A stretch of DNA of 64,000 nt from assembly GCF_002929375.1 (NCBI RefSeq), contig NZ_PJIP01000005.1, forward strand, positions 234,892 through 298,891, read 5' to 3'. The stretch's first letter is position 1; each line of letters begins with the position of its first letter. Below the pieces are notes generated by a model. It searched no databases. It worked only from the letters and a program-made list of their open reading frames with translations, and had not been told where the DNA came from. The position numbers were made by a program, and so were the translations under genes. Shown here in pieces: positions 28,043 to 37,449 of the stretch. The DNA comes from Arthrobacter sp. DWC3 (GTDB lineage Bacteria; Actinomycetota; Actinomycetes; Actinomycetales; Micrococcaceae).

Positions 28043-28179
28043 GCTAGGCGGTCTAGCAATCAGTACCCTCAGTGCCGAGCAGGACCACGAGCCTCCGCGC
28101 CGACACGCCGGCCTCCAGGCCTCCAGGGCCACCTGACCTGCTCCAGCCCCGACCCGGACCGAATGGCGGCAGCCACGGC

Positions 28180-28208
28180 GCGTCACGCGTGGACGTCGTG
28201 CGTGACGC
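28180..28208 (-). terminator. probable terminator of the tetR gene
   Basis: GCGTCACGC (28180-28188) and GCGTGACGC (28200-28208) form a 9-bp stem with an 11-nt loop, 37 nt beyond the TetR stop. There is no T tract. Confidence 0.5.
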
Positions 28209-28244
28209 CCACGCACGCCCGGGTCGGCTCGTCCGGCCCGCGGG

Positions 28245-28916
28245 TCAGGACGAGTAGGCCGCGAGCTGCTGGCGCAGTCCGGCGATCATCCCGTCGAGAC
28301 CCGCCCGGAAGGCGGCGTCCGCCGCGCTCTCGGCGCCCGCTGCCACGGTGGCGCTGCGTACGGCGGACGTGAAGACGGGGAAGCGGTCCGCCAGGGTGCC
28401 CGAGTCGAAGATGTCACCGGGGGCGGTGACGTCGAGCGCGGAGCCGTAGATGAAGGATTCCAGGGCCACGATCGCCGGGACGATCCGCTCCTCGGGCCAT
28501 CCCGCCCGCTGGAACCCCCGCGCCACCTCCTCGTACATGCGCAGGGTGTCCGGCGCGTCGGTGACGGGCAGGACGGCGATGACCGGGACGAGCGGCGCGT
28601 GTCGGGCGAAGACCTCGCGGTAGGACCAGGCCCAGCGCCGCACGGCCTCGTCCCAGGGCTGATCCGCGAAGGCGTCGAACTCCACCATGGTCATGACGTG
28701 GTCCTGCACCCAGCCGAGCACCTCCTGCTTGGACCCGGCGTGGTTGTAGAGCGCCGACGGCGCCACGCGGAGCCGCCGGGCGACGGCCGACATCGTCAGC
28801 CCCTCGTAGCCCTCGCTGGCGATGAGCTCGAGCGCCGCACCGGTGATCCGGTCCTTCGACAGCAGGCTCCTGGGGGGACGCCCGGCACGCCGCGGTTCCG
28901 GCGCTGTTACGGTCAT
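28245..28916 (-). CDS. TetR-family repressor divergent from the amine oxidase gene
   Basis: Predicted 223-residue regulator. The N-terminal helix-turn-helix spans about residues 20-66 (TMSAVARRLRVAPSALYNH), and the rest is a ligand-binding helical domain. ATG 28916 has AGGAGG upstream; the open frame begins 22 codons earlier. It is transcribed away from the amine oxidase operon, and the shared region contains an AT-rich perfect inverted repeat (29002-29018), so it probably represses that operon until an amine or its product binds. Confidence 0.88.
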   Translation of the reverse strand: MTVTAPEPRRAGRPPRSLLSKDRITGAALELIASEGYEGLTMSAVARRLRVAPSALYNHAGSKQEVLGWVQDHVMTMVEFDAFADQPWDEAVRRWAWSYREVFARHAPLVPVIAVLPVTDAPDTLRMYEEVARGFQRAGWPEERIVPAIVALESFIYGSALDVTAPGDIFDSGTLADRFPVFTSAVRSATVAAGAESAADAAFRAGLDGMIAGLRQQLAAYSS

Positions 28917-28985
28917 GGGCCCTGCCTCCTGTTGCGGTGCTGTTAACTCCCGGGTCGCTCCCTTCCCAGGGGAAGCGCCCATGGC

Positions 28986-29018
28986 TATAGTAGGGCAAAA
29001 TAATGAATGGCATTCATT
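28986..29018 (+). promoter_or_regulatory. -10 box and TetR-type operator for the amine oxidase operon
   Basis: TATAGT at 28986-28991 is a good -10 hexamer for the plus strand. Ten bases on, AATGAATG and CATTCATT form a perfect inverted repeat around one G (29002-29018), at about +5 to +21. AT-rich sequence is rare in this GC-rich window. A repressor bound here would block transcription. Confidence 0.65.
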
Positions 29019-29051
29019 TTGTGGCCCGCGTCATGCGGCCGGGAGGATCTC

Positions 29052-30479
29052 ATGGACATCATCGAACGGGACGTCGTCATCATCGGAGCCGGGCCCTCGG
29101 GCCTGACCGCAGCGCGCGAACTGAGGAAGGCCGGTCACTCGGTCGCCGTCGTCGAGGCACGGGACAGGGTGGGCGGACGCACCCACACGGACGTGGTCGA
29201 CGGCGCCGTCCTCGAGGTGGGAGGCCAGTGGGTCTCTCCCGACCAGACAGCGCTGATCGGGCTCCTCGACGAACTGGGCATGGACACGTTCCCGCGGTAC
29301 CGGGAGGGCGATTCCGTCTACATCGGCCCCGACGACCGACCGGTGCGGTACTCGGGGGAGATGTTCCCCGTCAGCGACTACACCCGCGAGGAGATGACGC
29401 GGCTCATCGACATCCTCGACCGGCTCGTGGCCGAGGCGGGCCCGGAGGCCCCCTGGAACCACCCCGACGCCCGCGCCCTGGACACCGTCTCCTTCCACCA
29501 CTGGCTGCGGCAGCAGTCCGACGACGAGGAGGCCTGCGACAACATCGGGCTCTTCATCGCCGGTGGCATGCTGACCAAACCCGCGCACTCCTTCTCCGCC
29601 CTGCAGGCCATCCTCATGGCCGCTTCGGCCGGTTCCTTCTCCAACCTCGTCGACGAGGACTTCATCCTCGACCGGCGCGTGGTCGGCGGCATGCAGTCCG
29701 TCTCCGAACGCATGGCCGCCGAACTCGGCGAGGACGTCATCCTCTCGAGCCCCGTGCGCACCCTCCGCTGGAGCGGCATGGACGGGCACGGCAGCGCCGG
29801 AGGCGTCACTGCCGAGGGCGTCACGGTCGTGTCGGACACGACGACGGTGAACGCGCGGTACGCCGTCGTCGCCGTCCCCCCGAACCTGTACTCGCGCATC
29901 AGCTACGAGCCGCCGCTCCCGCGACGCCAGCACCAGATGCACCAGCACCAGTCCCTCGGGCTCGTCATCAAGGTCCACGCCGTCTACGCGACACCGTTCT
30001 GGCGCGAGGAAGGGCTCTCCGGCACCGGCTTCAGCGCAGGCTCGATCGTGCAGGAGGTCTACGACAACTCGAACCACGAGGACCCACGCGGCACCCTCGT
30101 AGGTTTCGTCTCCGACGAGAAGGCGGACGCGATGTTCGAGCTCCCGCCGCACGAGCGCCGCGAGCGCATCCTCGCCTCGATCGCAGGGTTCCTCGGCCCG
30201 CAGGCCCTCGACCCCGAGGTGTACTACGAATCGGACTGGGCCTCCGAGGAGTGGACCCGCGGCGCCTACGCCTCCAGCTACGACCTCGGTGGCCTGCACC
30301 GCTACGGCCGCGACCAGCGCATGCCGGTGGGTCCCATCTACTGGTCCTGCTCCGACATCGCGGCCGAGGGCTACCAGCACGTGGACGGCGCCGTCCGCAT
30401 GGGACAGCGCACCGCCGCCGCCGTCCACCGTGCCCTCGCATCCGGGCTGCAGTCGGCCGGCACCGCGAAGGAGGCCTGA
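29052..30479 (+). CDS. flavin amine oxidase, putrescine-oxidase-like
   Basis: Predicted 475-residue FAD oxidase. The N-terminal dinucleotide motif GAGPSGLTAARELR (about 12-25) with EARDRVGGRTHT and the GGQWV segment mark the monoamine/polyamine oxidase family; the C-terminal YWSCSDIAAEGYQHVDGAV is the FAD contact. Actinobacterial putrescine oxidases share this layout and yield 4-aminobutanal, ammonia and hydrogen peroxide. With patD-gabT nearby, putrescine is the favoured substrate, but histamine or tyramine cannot be excluded. ATG 29052 follows GGGAGGAT. It leads an operon with a stress protein and a permease. Confidence 0.85.
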   Translation: MDIIERDVVIIGAGPSGLTAARELRKAGHSVAVVEARDRVGGRTHTDVVDGAVLEVGGQWVSPDQTALIGLLDELGMDTFPRYREGDSVYIGPDDRPVRYSGEMFPVSDYTREEMTRLIDILDRLVAEAGPEAPWNHPDARALDTVSFHHWLRQQSDDEEACDNIGLFIAGGMLTKPAHSFSALQAILMAASAGSFSNLVDEDFILDRRVVGGMQSVSERMAAELGEDVILSSPVRTLRWSGMDGHGSAGGVTAEGVTVVSDTTTVNARYAVVAVPPNLYSRISYEPPLPRRQHQMHQHQSLGLVIKVHAVYATPFWREEGLSGTGFSAGSIVQEVYDNSNHEDPRGTLVGFVSDEKADAMFELPPHERRERILASIAGFLGPQALDPEVYYESDWASEEWTRGAYASSYDLGGLHRYGRDQRMPVGPIYWSCSDIAAEGYQHVDGAVRMGQRTAAAVHRALASGLQSAGTAKEA

Positions 30480-30481
30480 TC

Positions 30482-31375
30482 ATGCGCTACGTCGTCGGAT
30501 ACACCGCGGACGAACGCGGGCACGATGCCGTGTGCCTCGCCGTCGCCCTCGCGCGGCGCCAGGACGCCACCCTCGACCTCGTCCTCGTGACGCCCGAGCA
30601 CTCGCTGTTCGCCGGGACCTATCCGCCGGACAAGGGCTTCGACAGCCTCCTGTCCGAACAGATGACCGAGTGGATGGACGAAGGGCTCGCCCTGGTACCC
30701 GACGACGTCACGGCGCGCGGCGTCGTGGTCCGCGCCGACTCGAACGCCGAGGGCCTCATCCAGGCTGCCGAGGACACCGAGGCCTCCCTGATCGTGATCG
30801 GGGCGAGCTCGCGCGGCCTCGCCAGCCGCTTCAGCGTGGGCAACGTGGCCCGCAGCCTGCTGCACGCCTCACCCGTGCCCGTGGCCCTCGCGCCCAGGGG
30901 CTACCGTCGCACGGACCCCGTCACGCGCCTCACCTGCGCGGTGGGCCGTCGGGCCGGGGCCGACGCCGTCGTCTCCGTGGCCGTGTCCTCCGCGCGCCGT
31001 CGCGCCCTGCCGCTGCGCCTGGTCTCGCTCATCGCGCTCGACGCCGGGCAGCCGGACCCGGGCGGCGCCGAGGACGAGGCGAACCGACGGCTCGCGGAGG
31101 CCGCGTCGTCGCTGGCCGCGGGCGGGCGCGTGAGCGTCGAGACGGCCCGCGGCGCCTCCGTCGAGGAAGCCATCGAGTCCATGGCCTGGGACGAGGGGGA
31201 GGTGCTGCTGGTCGGATCCAGCCGCCTCGCGCAGCACGCGCGGATCTTCCTCGGGTCCACGGCCGCCAAGATCCTGCGTACGCTGACCATCCCCATGGTC
31301 GTCGTCCCGCGTACGTACGCAACGCCCGGCACCATTTCCGGCCCGGGCGCCTTACCCACAGAGGCGGACGCATGA
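30482..31375 (+). CDS. tandem universal stress protein
   Basis: Predicted 297-residue protein with two USP domains (about 1-140 and 145-285). The first ends with GASSRGLASRFSVGNVARSLL, close to the ATP-binding G2xG9GS pattern; the second has GSSRLAQHARIFLGSTAAKIL. It begins 2 nt after the oxidase stop and overlaps the permease start by 4 nt (ATGA), so it belongs to the amine operon. A role in coping with peroxide from the oxidase is plausible but inferred. Confidence 0.88.
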   Translation: MRYVVGYTADERGHDAVCLAVALARRQDATLDLVLVTPEHSLFAGTYPPDKGFDSLLSEQMTEWMDEGLALVPDDVTARGVVVRADSNAEGLIQAAEDTEASLIVIGASSRGLASRFSVGNVARSLLHASPVPVALAPRGYRRTDPVTRLTCAVGRRAGADAVVSVAVSSARRRALPLRLVSLIALDAGQPDPGGAEDEANRRLAEAASSLAAGGRVSVETARGASVEEAIESMAWDEGEVLLVGSSRLAQHARIFLGSTAAKILRTLTIPMVVVPRTYATPGTISGPGALPTEADA

Positions 31376-32892
31376 GTATCGACGAGACAACACAAAGGGG
31401 ATCAGGGCTCAGCAGGAAGGGCCTCGACTCGGGGACGGTCGGCCTGCTGGGCGCCGTCGTCATCGGGGTGTCCTGCGTGGCCCCCGCCTACACACTGACG
31501 GCGGCCCTCGGCCCCACGGTCGCCGAGGTCGGGGTGCACCTCCCGGCGATCTTCCTGATCGGCTTCATCCCCATGCTGCTCGTGGCCCTCGGCTACCGCG
31601 AGCTCAACAGCGCCATGCCGGACTCCGGGACCTCCTTCACCTGGGCCACGCGGGCCTTCGGCCCGTGGATCGGCTGGATGGGCGGGTGGGGCCTCATCGC
31701 CGCGACCGTGATCGTGCTGTCCAACCTCGCCGCCGTCGCGGTCGACTTCTTCTACCTCCTGCTCTCCCAGGTGCTGGGCGATCCCGCGATCGCCGAACTC
31801 ACGCTCAACCTGCCGGTGAACATCGCAACGACGCTCGTGTTCATCGCCCTCGCCTGCTACATCTCCTACCGCGGCATGGAAGCCACGAAGATCGTGCAGT
31901 ACGTCCTCGTCACCTTCCAGCTCGTGGTCCTCGCCTGGTTCGCCATCGCGGCGTTCATCCACGTCGGCAACGGCACGGCCTTCGACGCCACGCGCATCAG
32001 CGCGGACTGGTTCAACCCCTTCGCCGTCGGCTCGTTCTCCGCCTTCGCCGCGGGCGTCTCGCTCTCGATCTTCATCTACTGGGGGTGGGACGTGACGCTG
32101 ACCATGAACGAGGAGACCACCGACCCGGACAGGACCCCGGGCCGTGCGGGAGCGCTGACCGTCGTCGTGATCGTGGTCATCTACCTCACGGTCGCGCTCG
32201 CCACCCTCGCGTACGCCGGAGTGGGCGACGGCGAGCTCGGCGCCGGGAACCCCGACAACCAGGAGAGCATCTTCGCGACGCTCGCCGGCCCTGTGATGGG
32301 TCCCTTCGCCATCCTCATGTCCATGGCCGTGCTGAGCTCCTCGGCCGCGTCGCTGCAGTCCACGTTCGTCTCGCCGGCGCGCACGCTGCTCGCCATGGGC
32401 CACTACAGGGCGCTGCCGAAGGGCTACGGACGCATCAGCCCGCAGCACAAGTCGCCCAGTTTCGCGACCGTGGCCGCCGCCGTCGCCGCCGCGGGGTTCT
32501 ACGTGTTCACGCGCCTGGTGTCGGAGAACGCGCTCTGGGACACCATCACCGCGCTCGGCCTGATGATCTGCTTCTACTACGGCATCACCGCGCTGGCGTG
32601 CGTGTGGTACTTCCGGGCCCAGGCCTTCGCGAGCGTGCGGAACGCCCTCTTCCGGTTCCTGGCACCGCTGCTCGGCGGCGTGATCCTGCTGGTCATGTTC
32701 GTCAAGACGGCCGTGGACTCCATGGACCCCGAGTACGGCTCCGGGTCCGAGCTGTTCGGGGTCGGCATGGTGTTCATCCTCGGGATCGGCGTGATCCTCC
32801 TCGGAGCGGTGCTCATGCTCATCTGGTCCCGCATCAACCCGGCGTTCTTCCGGCAGGAGGTCCTGACCCGCGGGGCGGCCCCGCGGGAGTAG
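31372..32892 (+). CDS. APC-family amino acid/amine permease, operon with amine oxidase
   Basis: Predicted 506-residue transporter with about twelve membrane segments. The start of TM1 (VGLLGAVVIGVSCVAPAYTL) and the segment PDSGTSFTWATRAFGPWIGW are typical of the APC superfamily. It is the third gene of the oxidase operon with a 4-nt overlap, so it probably imports the amine that the oxidase degrades. A closely similar permease lies at 33701-35263. A 7+1+7 palindrome begins on the last base of its stop (32892-32906). Confidence 0.9.
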   Translation: MSIDETTQRGSGLSRKGLDSGTVGLLGAVVIGVSCVAPAYTLTAALGPTVAEVGVHLPAIFLIGFIPMLLVALGYRELNSAMPDSGTSFTWATRAFGPWIGWMGGWGLIAATVIVLSNLAAVAVDFFYLLLSQVLGDPAIAELTLNLPVNIATTLVFIALACYISYRGMEATKIVQYVLVTFQLVVLAWFAIAAFIHVGNGTAFDATRISADWFNPFAVGSFSAFAAGVSLSIFIYWGWDVTLTMNEETTDPDRTPGRAGALTVVVIVVIYLTVALATLAYAGVGDGELGAGNPDNQESIFATLAGPVMGPFAILMSMAVLSSSAASLQSTFVSPARTLLAMGHYRALPKGYGRISPQHKSPSFATVAAAVAAAGFYVFTRLVSENALWDTITALGLMICFYYGITALACVWYFRAQAFASVRNALFRFLAPLLGGVILLVMFVKTAVDSMDPEYGSGSELFGVGMVFILGIGVILLGAVLMLIWSRINPAFFRQEVLTRGAAPRE

Positions 32893-33105
32893 CGGTCCGG
32901 GACCGCCCGGTACCGCCGTCGCACTCCGGCCCGCCGTCGTGCTCCATGCCGGTACTCGGACCGGAACGGCGGCGCGCCACGACACGACTGCCTGCCCGAA
33001 GAACCGGGAACGACGGCGGTCGGCGCGGCAGGAGCGGATGTCACGAAGGGAAATGCAGCCGCACGCCGGTGCCGCGGGGGCTGGTCAGCGCCTAGCATTC
33101 GGGGC

Positions 33106-33648
33106 ATGGACGAACGCGGGACGGGCACGGCACGACGCGCAGCGCTCGACGCCGTCGAGGACCGGGCCGCCCTGATGTGCCGCAGCGAGCAGCGCGTCTG
33201 CCGGATCCTCGCACGCAGGATCGACCCGGCGATGGAGCCCGCCGCCTACAGCGTCCTGGCCGCCGCCCGCATGCTGGGGCCCTGCCGCGTCACGGACCTC
33301 GCCGCGACGCTGGGCATGGGCACCCCCGGGGTGAGCGGGCACGTGGCGGCGCTCCAGCGGCTCGGCCTCGTGGAGCGCGGACCGGCGGACGGCGACGACC
33401 GCTCGCACCCCGTGGTCCTCACGGACGAGGGCACACGCCGGATCGACGAGGCACGGCAGGGCAGGCGGCGGTCCTTCCGGCGGCAGCTCGAGGGATGGGA
33501 CGCGGCCGACGTCGTCGAACTCGTGGGCCTGCTCTCGCGGTTCAACGCGGCGTACCTCGCAGCACGCGGGCCGGCCGCCGAGGTGCCGGATGCGCCCGAC
33601 GCCGATCGGGCGGGGGAGGGGCTACCGGGACGACCGACCGGTCAGTAG
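33106..33648 (+). CDS. MarR-family regulator
   Basis: Predicted 180-residue regulator with a winged helix (about residues 55-110): VTDLAATLGMGTPGVSGHVAALQRLGLVER, then the wing ADGDDRSHPVVLT. TAGCAT at 33093-33098 ends 7 nt before the ATG and no ribosome site is seen, so it is probably leaderless. The C-terminal 25 residues are low complexity. It stands between two related permease genes and may regulate the following permease-reductase pair. Confidence 0.85.
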   Translation: MDERGTGTARRAALDAVEDRAALMCRSEQRVCRILARRIDPAMEPAAYSVLAAARMLGPCRVTDLAATLGMGTPGVSGHVAALQRLGLVERGPADGDDRSHPVVLTDEGTRRIDEARQGRRRSFRRQLEGWDAADVVELVGLLSRFNAAYLAARGPAAEVPDAPDADRAGEGLPGRPTGQ

Positions 33649-33700
33649 AGTGACGCCAGACCACGCGCGGTGGCGGCGGTCCTTCGAGAATCGGGGCAGA

Positions 33701-35263
33701 ATGAGCCAGTTCCCAGGCGACGGCCGGGCCCACGGGGACCCTGCGGACCGGCAGGGCAAGGGCCTCGCGGCAGGTGCGCTGGGACTGTGGGAGTCGACCG
33801 TGATCGGGCTCGCGTCGACGGCACCGGTGTACTCCCTCGTGGCGACGCTCGGCTTCGTGGTCCTCGCCGTCGGGGCGCAGGCCCCGATCGCCTTCGTCCT
33901 CGCGTTCATCCCGATGGTGTTCATCGCCTTCGCCTACCGGGAGCTCAACGAGGCGGTCCCCGACTGCGGCACCTCCTTCACCTGGGCCACCAAGGCCTTC
34001 GGCCCGTGGGCCGGCTGGATGGCGGGGTGGGGTGTCGCGGTGGCGGGCATCATCGTGCTGGCGAACCTGGCGCAGGTCGGCGGCACGTACCTGTGGCTCC
34101 TCGTCGGCGACGGATCCCTCGCGGAGGAACCACTGCTGGTGACGATCACCGGCGTGGTCTTCATCGCGCTCATGACGCTGGTCAGCTACCGCGGCGTGGA
34201 GATCGGCGCGAAGCTGCAGAACGTGCTGCTGGGCGTCCAGTACGCGGCGCTGGTGCTGTTCGTGGTCCTCGCCCTCGCCGGTGCTGCGAACGGGACGGTG
34301 GAGACCGCCACACCGGTGTCCTGGGACTGGTTCAACCCGTTGGCGTTCGAGAGCGTCGAAGGCTTCACCGAGGCGATCCTCCTCGCCCTGTTCGTCTACT
34401 GGGGCTGGGACGCCTGCCTGGCCCTGAACGAGGAGACCCGGGACGCCCGCCGCATCCCGGGACGCGCCGCGCTGCTGTCGACCGTCCTGCTGCTGGTGAC
34501 CTACGTGGGCGTGACGGTCGCGGCCATGATGTACGCGGGCGTGGGGGAGGAGGGCATCGGCCTGGGCAACGAGGCGAACTCCGAGGACGTGTTCCTCGCC
34601 CTCAAGGACGCGGTCCTCGGACCCTGGTCGTGGTTGCTCGTCGTCGCCGTCCTGGTCTCCGCTGTCTCGTCGACGCAGACCACCATCCTCCCCACGGCGC
34701 GCGGGACCCTCTCCATGGCCGTGTACAGGGCACTGCCCGCACGCTTCGGGATGGTGCACCCCCGTTACCGGACCCCCTCGTTCTCCACGCTCGTGATGGG
34801 CATCGCCGCGATCGCCTACTACGTCCTGATGACGATCATCAGCGAGAACGTCCTGGCCGACTCCATCCTCTCCCTCGCCCTGGCCATCGCGTTCTACTAC
34901 GCGATCACCGGTTATGCGTGCGTCTGGTACTTCCGGCGGGAGCTCTTCACGTCCCGCCACAACGTCGTCTTCCGCTTCCTGCTGCCCCTGATCGGGGCCC
35001 TCCTGCTCACCGCGGCCTTCATCCGCTCCGCGATCGACATGGCCGACGTCGAGTACGGCTACAGCGTGCTGTTCGGCATCGGCGGGACGTTCGTCACGGG
35101 GATCGGCTCCCTGGCCCTCGGCCTGGTCCTCGCCGTCGTCTGGCGGAGCAGGCCGGGCTCCGCGCCGTTCTTCCGTGGTGAGAGCCTCGACGAGGACACC
35201 CCGGTGCTGGTGCCGGAGTCGCCCGACGTGTACCGGCGCTCGATCGACGGCGGGCTCTCCTGA
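33701..35263 (+). CDS. APC-family permease (second copy)
   Basis: Predicted 520-residue permease with about twelve membrane segments, clearly paralogous to that at 31372-32892: the motif PDCGTSFTWATKAFGPWAGW and the YWGWDACLALNEET segment match in place and sequence. ATG 33701 has GGGGCAGA upstream, and TAGAGT overlapping the MarR stop (33646-33651) is a possible -10. The next gene shares one base with its stop (TGATG), so permease and dehydrogenase are coupled and may handle the same compound. Confidence 0.9.
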   Translation: MSQFPGDGRAHGDPADRQGKGLAAGALGLWESTVIGLASTAPVYSLVATLGFVVLAVGAQAPIAFVLAFIPMVFIAFAYRELNEAVPDCGTSFTWATKAFGPWAGWMAGWGVAVAGIIVLANLAQVGGTYLWLLVGDGSLAEEPLLVTITGVVFIALMTLVSYRGVEIGAKLQNVLLGVQYAALVLFVVLALAGAANGTVETATPVSWDWFNPLAFESVEGFTEAILLALFVYWGWDACLALNEETRDARRIPGRAALLSTVLLLVTYVGVTVAAMMYAGVGEEGIGLGNEANSEDVFLALKDAVLGPWSWLLVVAVLVSAVSSTQTTILPTARGTLSMAVYRALPARFGMVHPRYRTPSFSTLVMGIAAIAYYVLMTIISENVLADSILSLALAIAFYYAITGYACVWYFRRELFTSRHNVVFRFLLPLIGALLLTAAFIRSAIDMADVEYGYSVLFGIGGTFVTGIGSLALGLVLAVVWRSRPGSAPFFRGESLDEDTPVLVPESPDVYRRSIDGGLS

Positions 35264-36483
35264 TGCGGGTCCTGGTCGTCGGCGCGGGCGGTGTGGGCTC
35301 GGCCGCGGTCCGCATCATGGTGCGGCGGACGTTCTTCGAGCAGCTGGTGATCGCGGACCACGACGCCGGACGTCCGCAGGCGCTCCTCGACGAACTGCAG
35401 GATCCACGCCTCGTCGCGGCCTCGGTGGACGCGTCGTCGTCGGCGGCGGTGGCCGACCTCGTGCGGAAGCACGGGGCCACGCACGTCCTCAACGCGGTGG
35501 ACCCGCGGTTCGTCATGCCCATCTTCGACGGGTGCTTCGCCGCCGGCGCCACCTACCTCGACATGGCGATGAGCCTGTCCGCGAAGCACCCGGACCAGCC
35601 GTACGAGAAGACGGGCGTCATGCTCGGGCAGGCGCAGTTCGACGCCGCGCCGCAGTGGGAGGCGGCAGGACGGCTGGCCGTGGTGGGGATCGGCGTCGAG
35701 CCCGGCCTGTCCGACGTCTTCGCCCGCTACGCGGAGGACGAGCTGTTCTCGGCCATCGACGAGCTGGGGGTTCGCGACGGCGCGAACCTCACGGTGGAGG
35801 GCTACGCCTTCGCGCCCTCGTTCTCCATCTGGACGACCATCGAGGAGTGCTTGAACCCGCCGGTCGTGTTCGAACGGGACCGCGGGTGGTTCACCACCGA
35901 GCCGTTCAGCGAGCCGGAGGTGTTCCACTTCCCCGAGGGCATCGGGGACGTGGAGTGCGTCAACGTGGAGCACGAGGAGGTGATCCTCATGCCGCGGTGG
36001 ACCCAGGCGCGCAGGGTGACGTTCAAGTACGGGCTGGGGGAGGAGTTCATCGGCGTCCTGCGGACCCTGCACAAGCTGGGCCTCGACTCGACGGAGCCCC
36101 TCCGGGTCGGGGGAGTCGACGTCTCGCCCAGGGACGTGGTCGCGGCGGCCCTGCCCGATCCCGCGACGCTCGGAGACCGTATGCACGGGAAGACCTGCGC
36201 GGGCGTCCTCGTCACCGGTCGGGGGAAGGACGGCGCACCCCGGACCGTGTACCTGTACCACGTGGTCGACAACGCGTGGTCGATGGCCGAGTACAACTCG
36301 CAGGCCGTGGTGTGGCAGACGGCCGTCAACCCCGTGATCGCCCTGGAACTGCTGGCCACGGGCCGCTGGCAGGGGAGCGGCGTGCTCGGCCCGGAGGCGT
36401 TCGACGCGCGGCCCTTCCTCGAGCTGCTGGCCGCGGACGCGCCCGCGGGGTACGGGTCGCCCTGGGGGATCGAGGAGCGCTGA
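35263..36483 (+). CDS. saccharopine-dehydrogenase-like NAD(P) oxidoreductase
   Basis: Predicted 406-residue protein with the Rossmann start VLVVGAGGVGSAAVRI (3-18) and the family's C-terminal alpha/beta domain. Relatives include saccharopine dehydrogenase, lysine 6-dehydrogenase and carboxynorspermidine dehydrogenase, all acting on C-N bonds of amino acids or polyamines. Coupling to an APC permease beside an amine-oxidation region favours a lysine- or polyamine-like substrate, but this is inference. The stop lies 3 nt from convergent rarD. Confidence 0.82.
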   Translation: MRVLVVGAGGVGSAAVRIMVRRTFFEQLVIADHDAGRPQALLDELQDPRLVAASVDASSSAAVADLVRKHGATHVLNAVDPRFVMPIFDGCFAAGATYLDMAMSLSAKHPDQPYEKTGVMLGQAQFDAAPQWEAAGRLAVVGIGVEPGLSDVFARYAEDELFSAIDELGVRDGANLTVEGYAFAPSFSIWTTIEECLNPPVVFERDRGWFTTEPFSEPEVFHFPEGIGDVECVNVEHEEVILMPRWTQARRVTFKYGLGEEFIGVLRTLHKLGLDSTEPLRVGGVDVSPRDVVAAALPDPATLGDRMHGKTCAGVLVTGRGKDGAPRTVYLYHVVDNAWSMAEYNSQAVVWQTAVNPVIALELLATGRWQGSGVLGPEAFDARPFLELLAADAPAGYGSPWGIEER

Positions 36484-36486
36484 GGC

Positions 36487-37449
36487 TCAGGCCGCGGTGG
36501 ACACCGGTTCGATGCGCTTCGCAGACCGCGGCTGGCGGCGGACGGTCCGGAGCATGTCGATCGTGAGGAGGATCAGCGCCACCCACACGAGGCTGAACCC
36601 GACCCACCGTTCGAAGGGCATGTCCTCTCCGAGCACCAGCAGGGCGAGGAGGAACTGGAGCACGGGCGCCAGGTACTGCAGGAGGCCGATCGTCGTCAGG
36701 GGGAGGCGGCGTGCGGCGGCACCGAAGAAGATGAGGGGCACGGCCGTGATGACGCCGGAGGCTGCCATGATCCAGAAGTGACCCGCCCCCTCGGTCACGA
36801 GGGTCGCGTCGCCGGTCGAGGCGAGCCACAGCATGACGGCCGCGGCGATGGGCGTCAGCACCAGCGTCTCGATGCTCAGGCTCGACACCGCGTCCACGCG
36901 GGAGCCCACCTTCTTCTTCGCGAACCCGTACAGGCCGAAGGAGAACGCCAGCGTCAGTGCGATCCAGGGCACGGCGCCGTAGCCGACGGCGAGCACCACC
37001 ACCGCGAGGACGCCGATCCCGATCGCGGTCCACTGCAGGGGGCGCAGCTTCTCCCGGAGCACGATCACGCCGAGCAGCACCGAGACGATGGGGTTGATGA
37101 AGTAGCCGAGGGCCGCCTCGATGGCCTGCCCGGACGTCACGCCGTAGGTGTAGACGAACCAGTTCACGGCGATGAGCAGCGCCGCGACGGTGAGCGTCCC
37201 GATGATCCGCGGCGTGCGCAGGGCCGTGAGGACCGGCCGCCAGGACCGCAGGACCGTCAGCAGGAGGGCGCAGAAGATCAGGGACCACAGCACCCGGTTG
37301 GCCACGATCTCGACAGGATCGGCCGGCGCGAGGACGAGGAAGTAGAGCGGCAGCAGACCCCACAGGCCATAGGCGCCGATCCCGAAGAGGACACCGACGG
37401 AGTTCTCGCTCCGCGCCGGACGACTGACCTTCGTGCCTGTTCCACTCAC
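36487..37449 (-). CDS. rarD: RarD-like EamA-family transporter
   Basis: Predicted 320-residue membrane protein with about ten segments in two EamA repeats. GVLFGIGAYGLWGLLPLYF at the N-terminus and LGYFINPIVSVLLGV in the middle match RarD proteins; export of a small metabolite is assumed, substrate unknown. GTG 37449 is the best start by family length, but its ribosome site is weak. A TATTCT hexamer at 37569-37574 would leave a leader of about 110 nt, so a start further upstream cannot be excluded. Confidence 0.83.
   Translation of the reverse strand: MSGTGTKVSRPARSENSVGVLFGIGAYGLWGLLPLYFLVLAPADPVEIVANRVLWSLIFCALLLTVLRSWRPVLTALRTPRIIGTLTVAALLIAVNWFVYTYGVTSGQAIEAALGYFINPIVSVLLGVIVLREKLRPLQWTAIGIGVLAVVVLAVGYGAVPWIALTLAFSFGLYGFAKKKVGSRVDAVSSLSIETLVLTPIAAAVMLWLASTGDATLVTEGAGHFWIMAASGVITAVPLIFFGAAARRLPLTTIGLLQYLAPVLQFLLALLVLGEDMPFERWVGFSLVWVALILLTIDMLRTVRRQPRSAKRIEPVSTAA

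Noticed and set aside
32892-32906. GGTCCGGGACC-type palindromes shared by 4982-5000 and 32892-32906 as one regulon motif
   Set aside because: The shared core is short and GC-rich, one copy overlaps a stop codon, and the neighbouring genes have nothing in common, so chance is likely.
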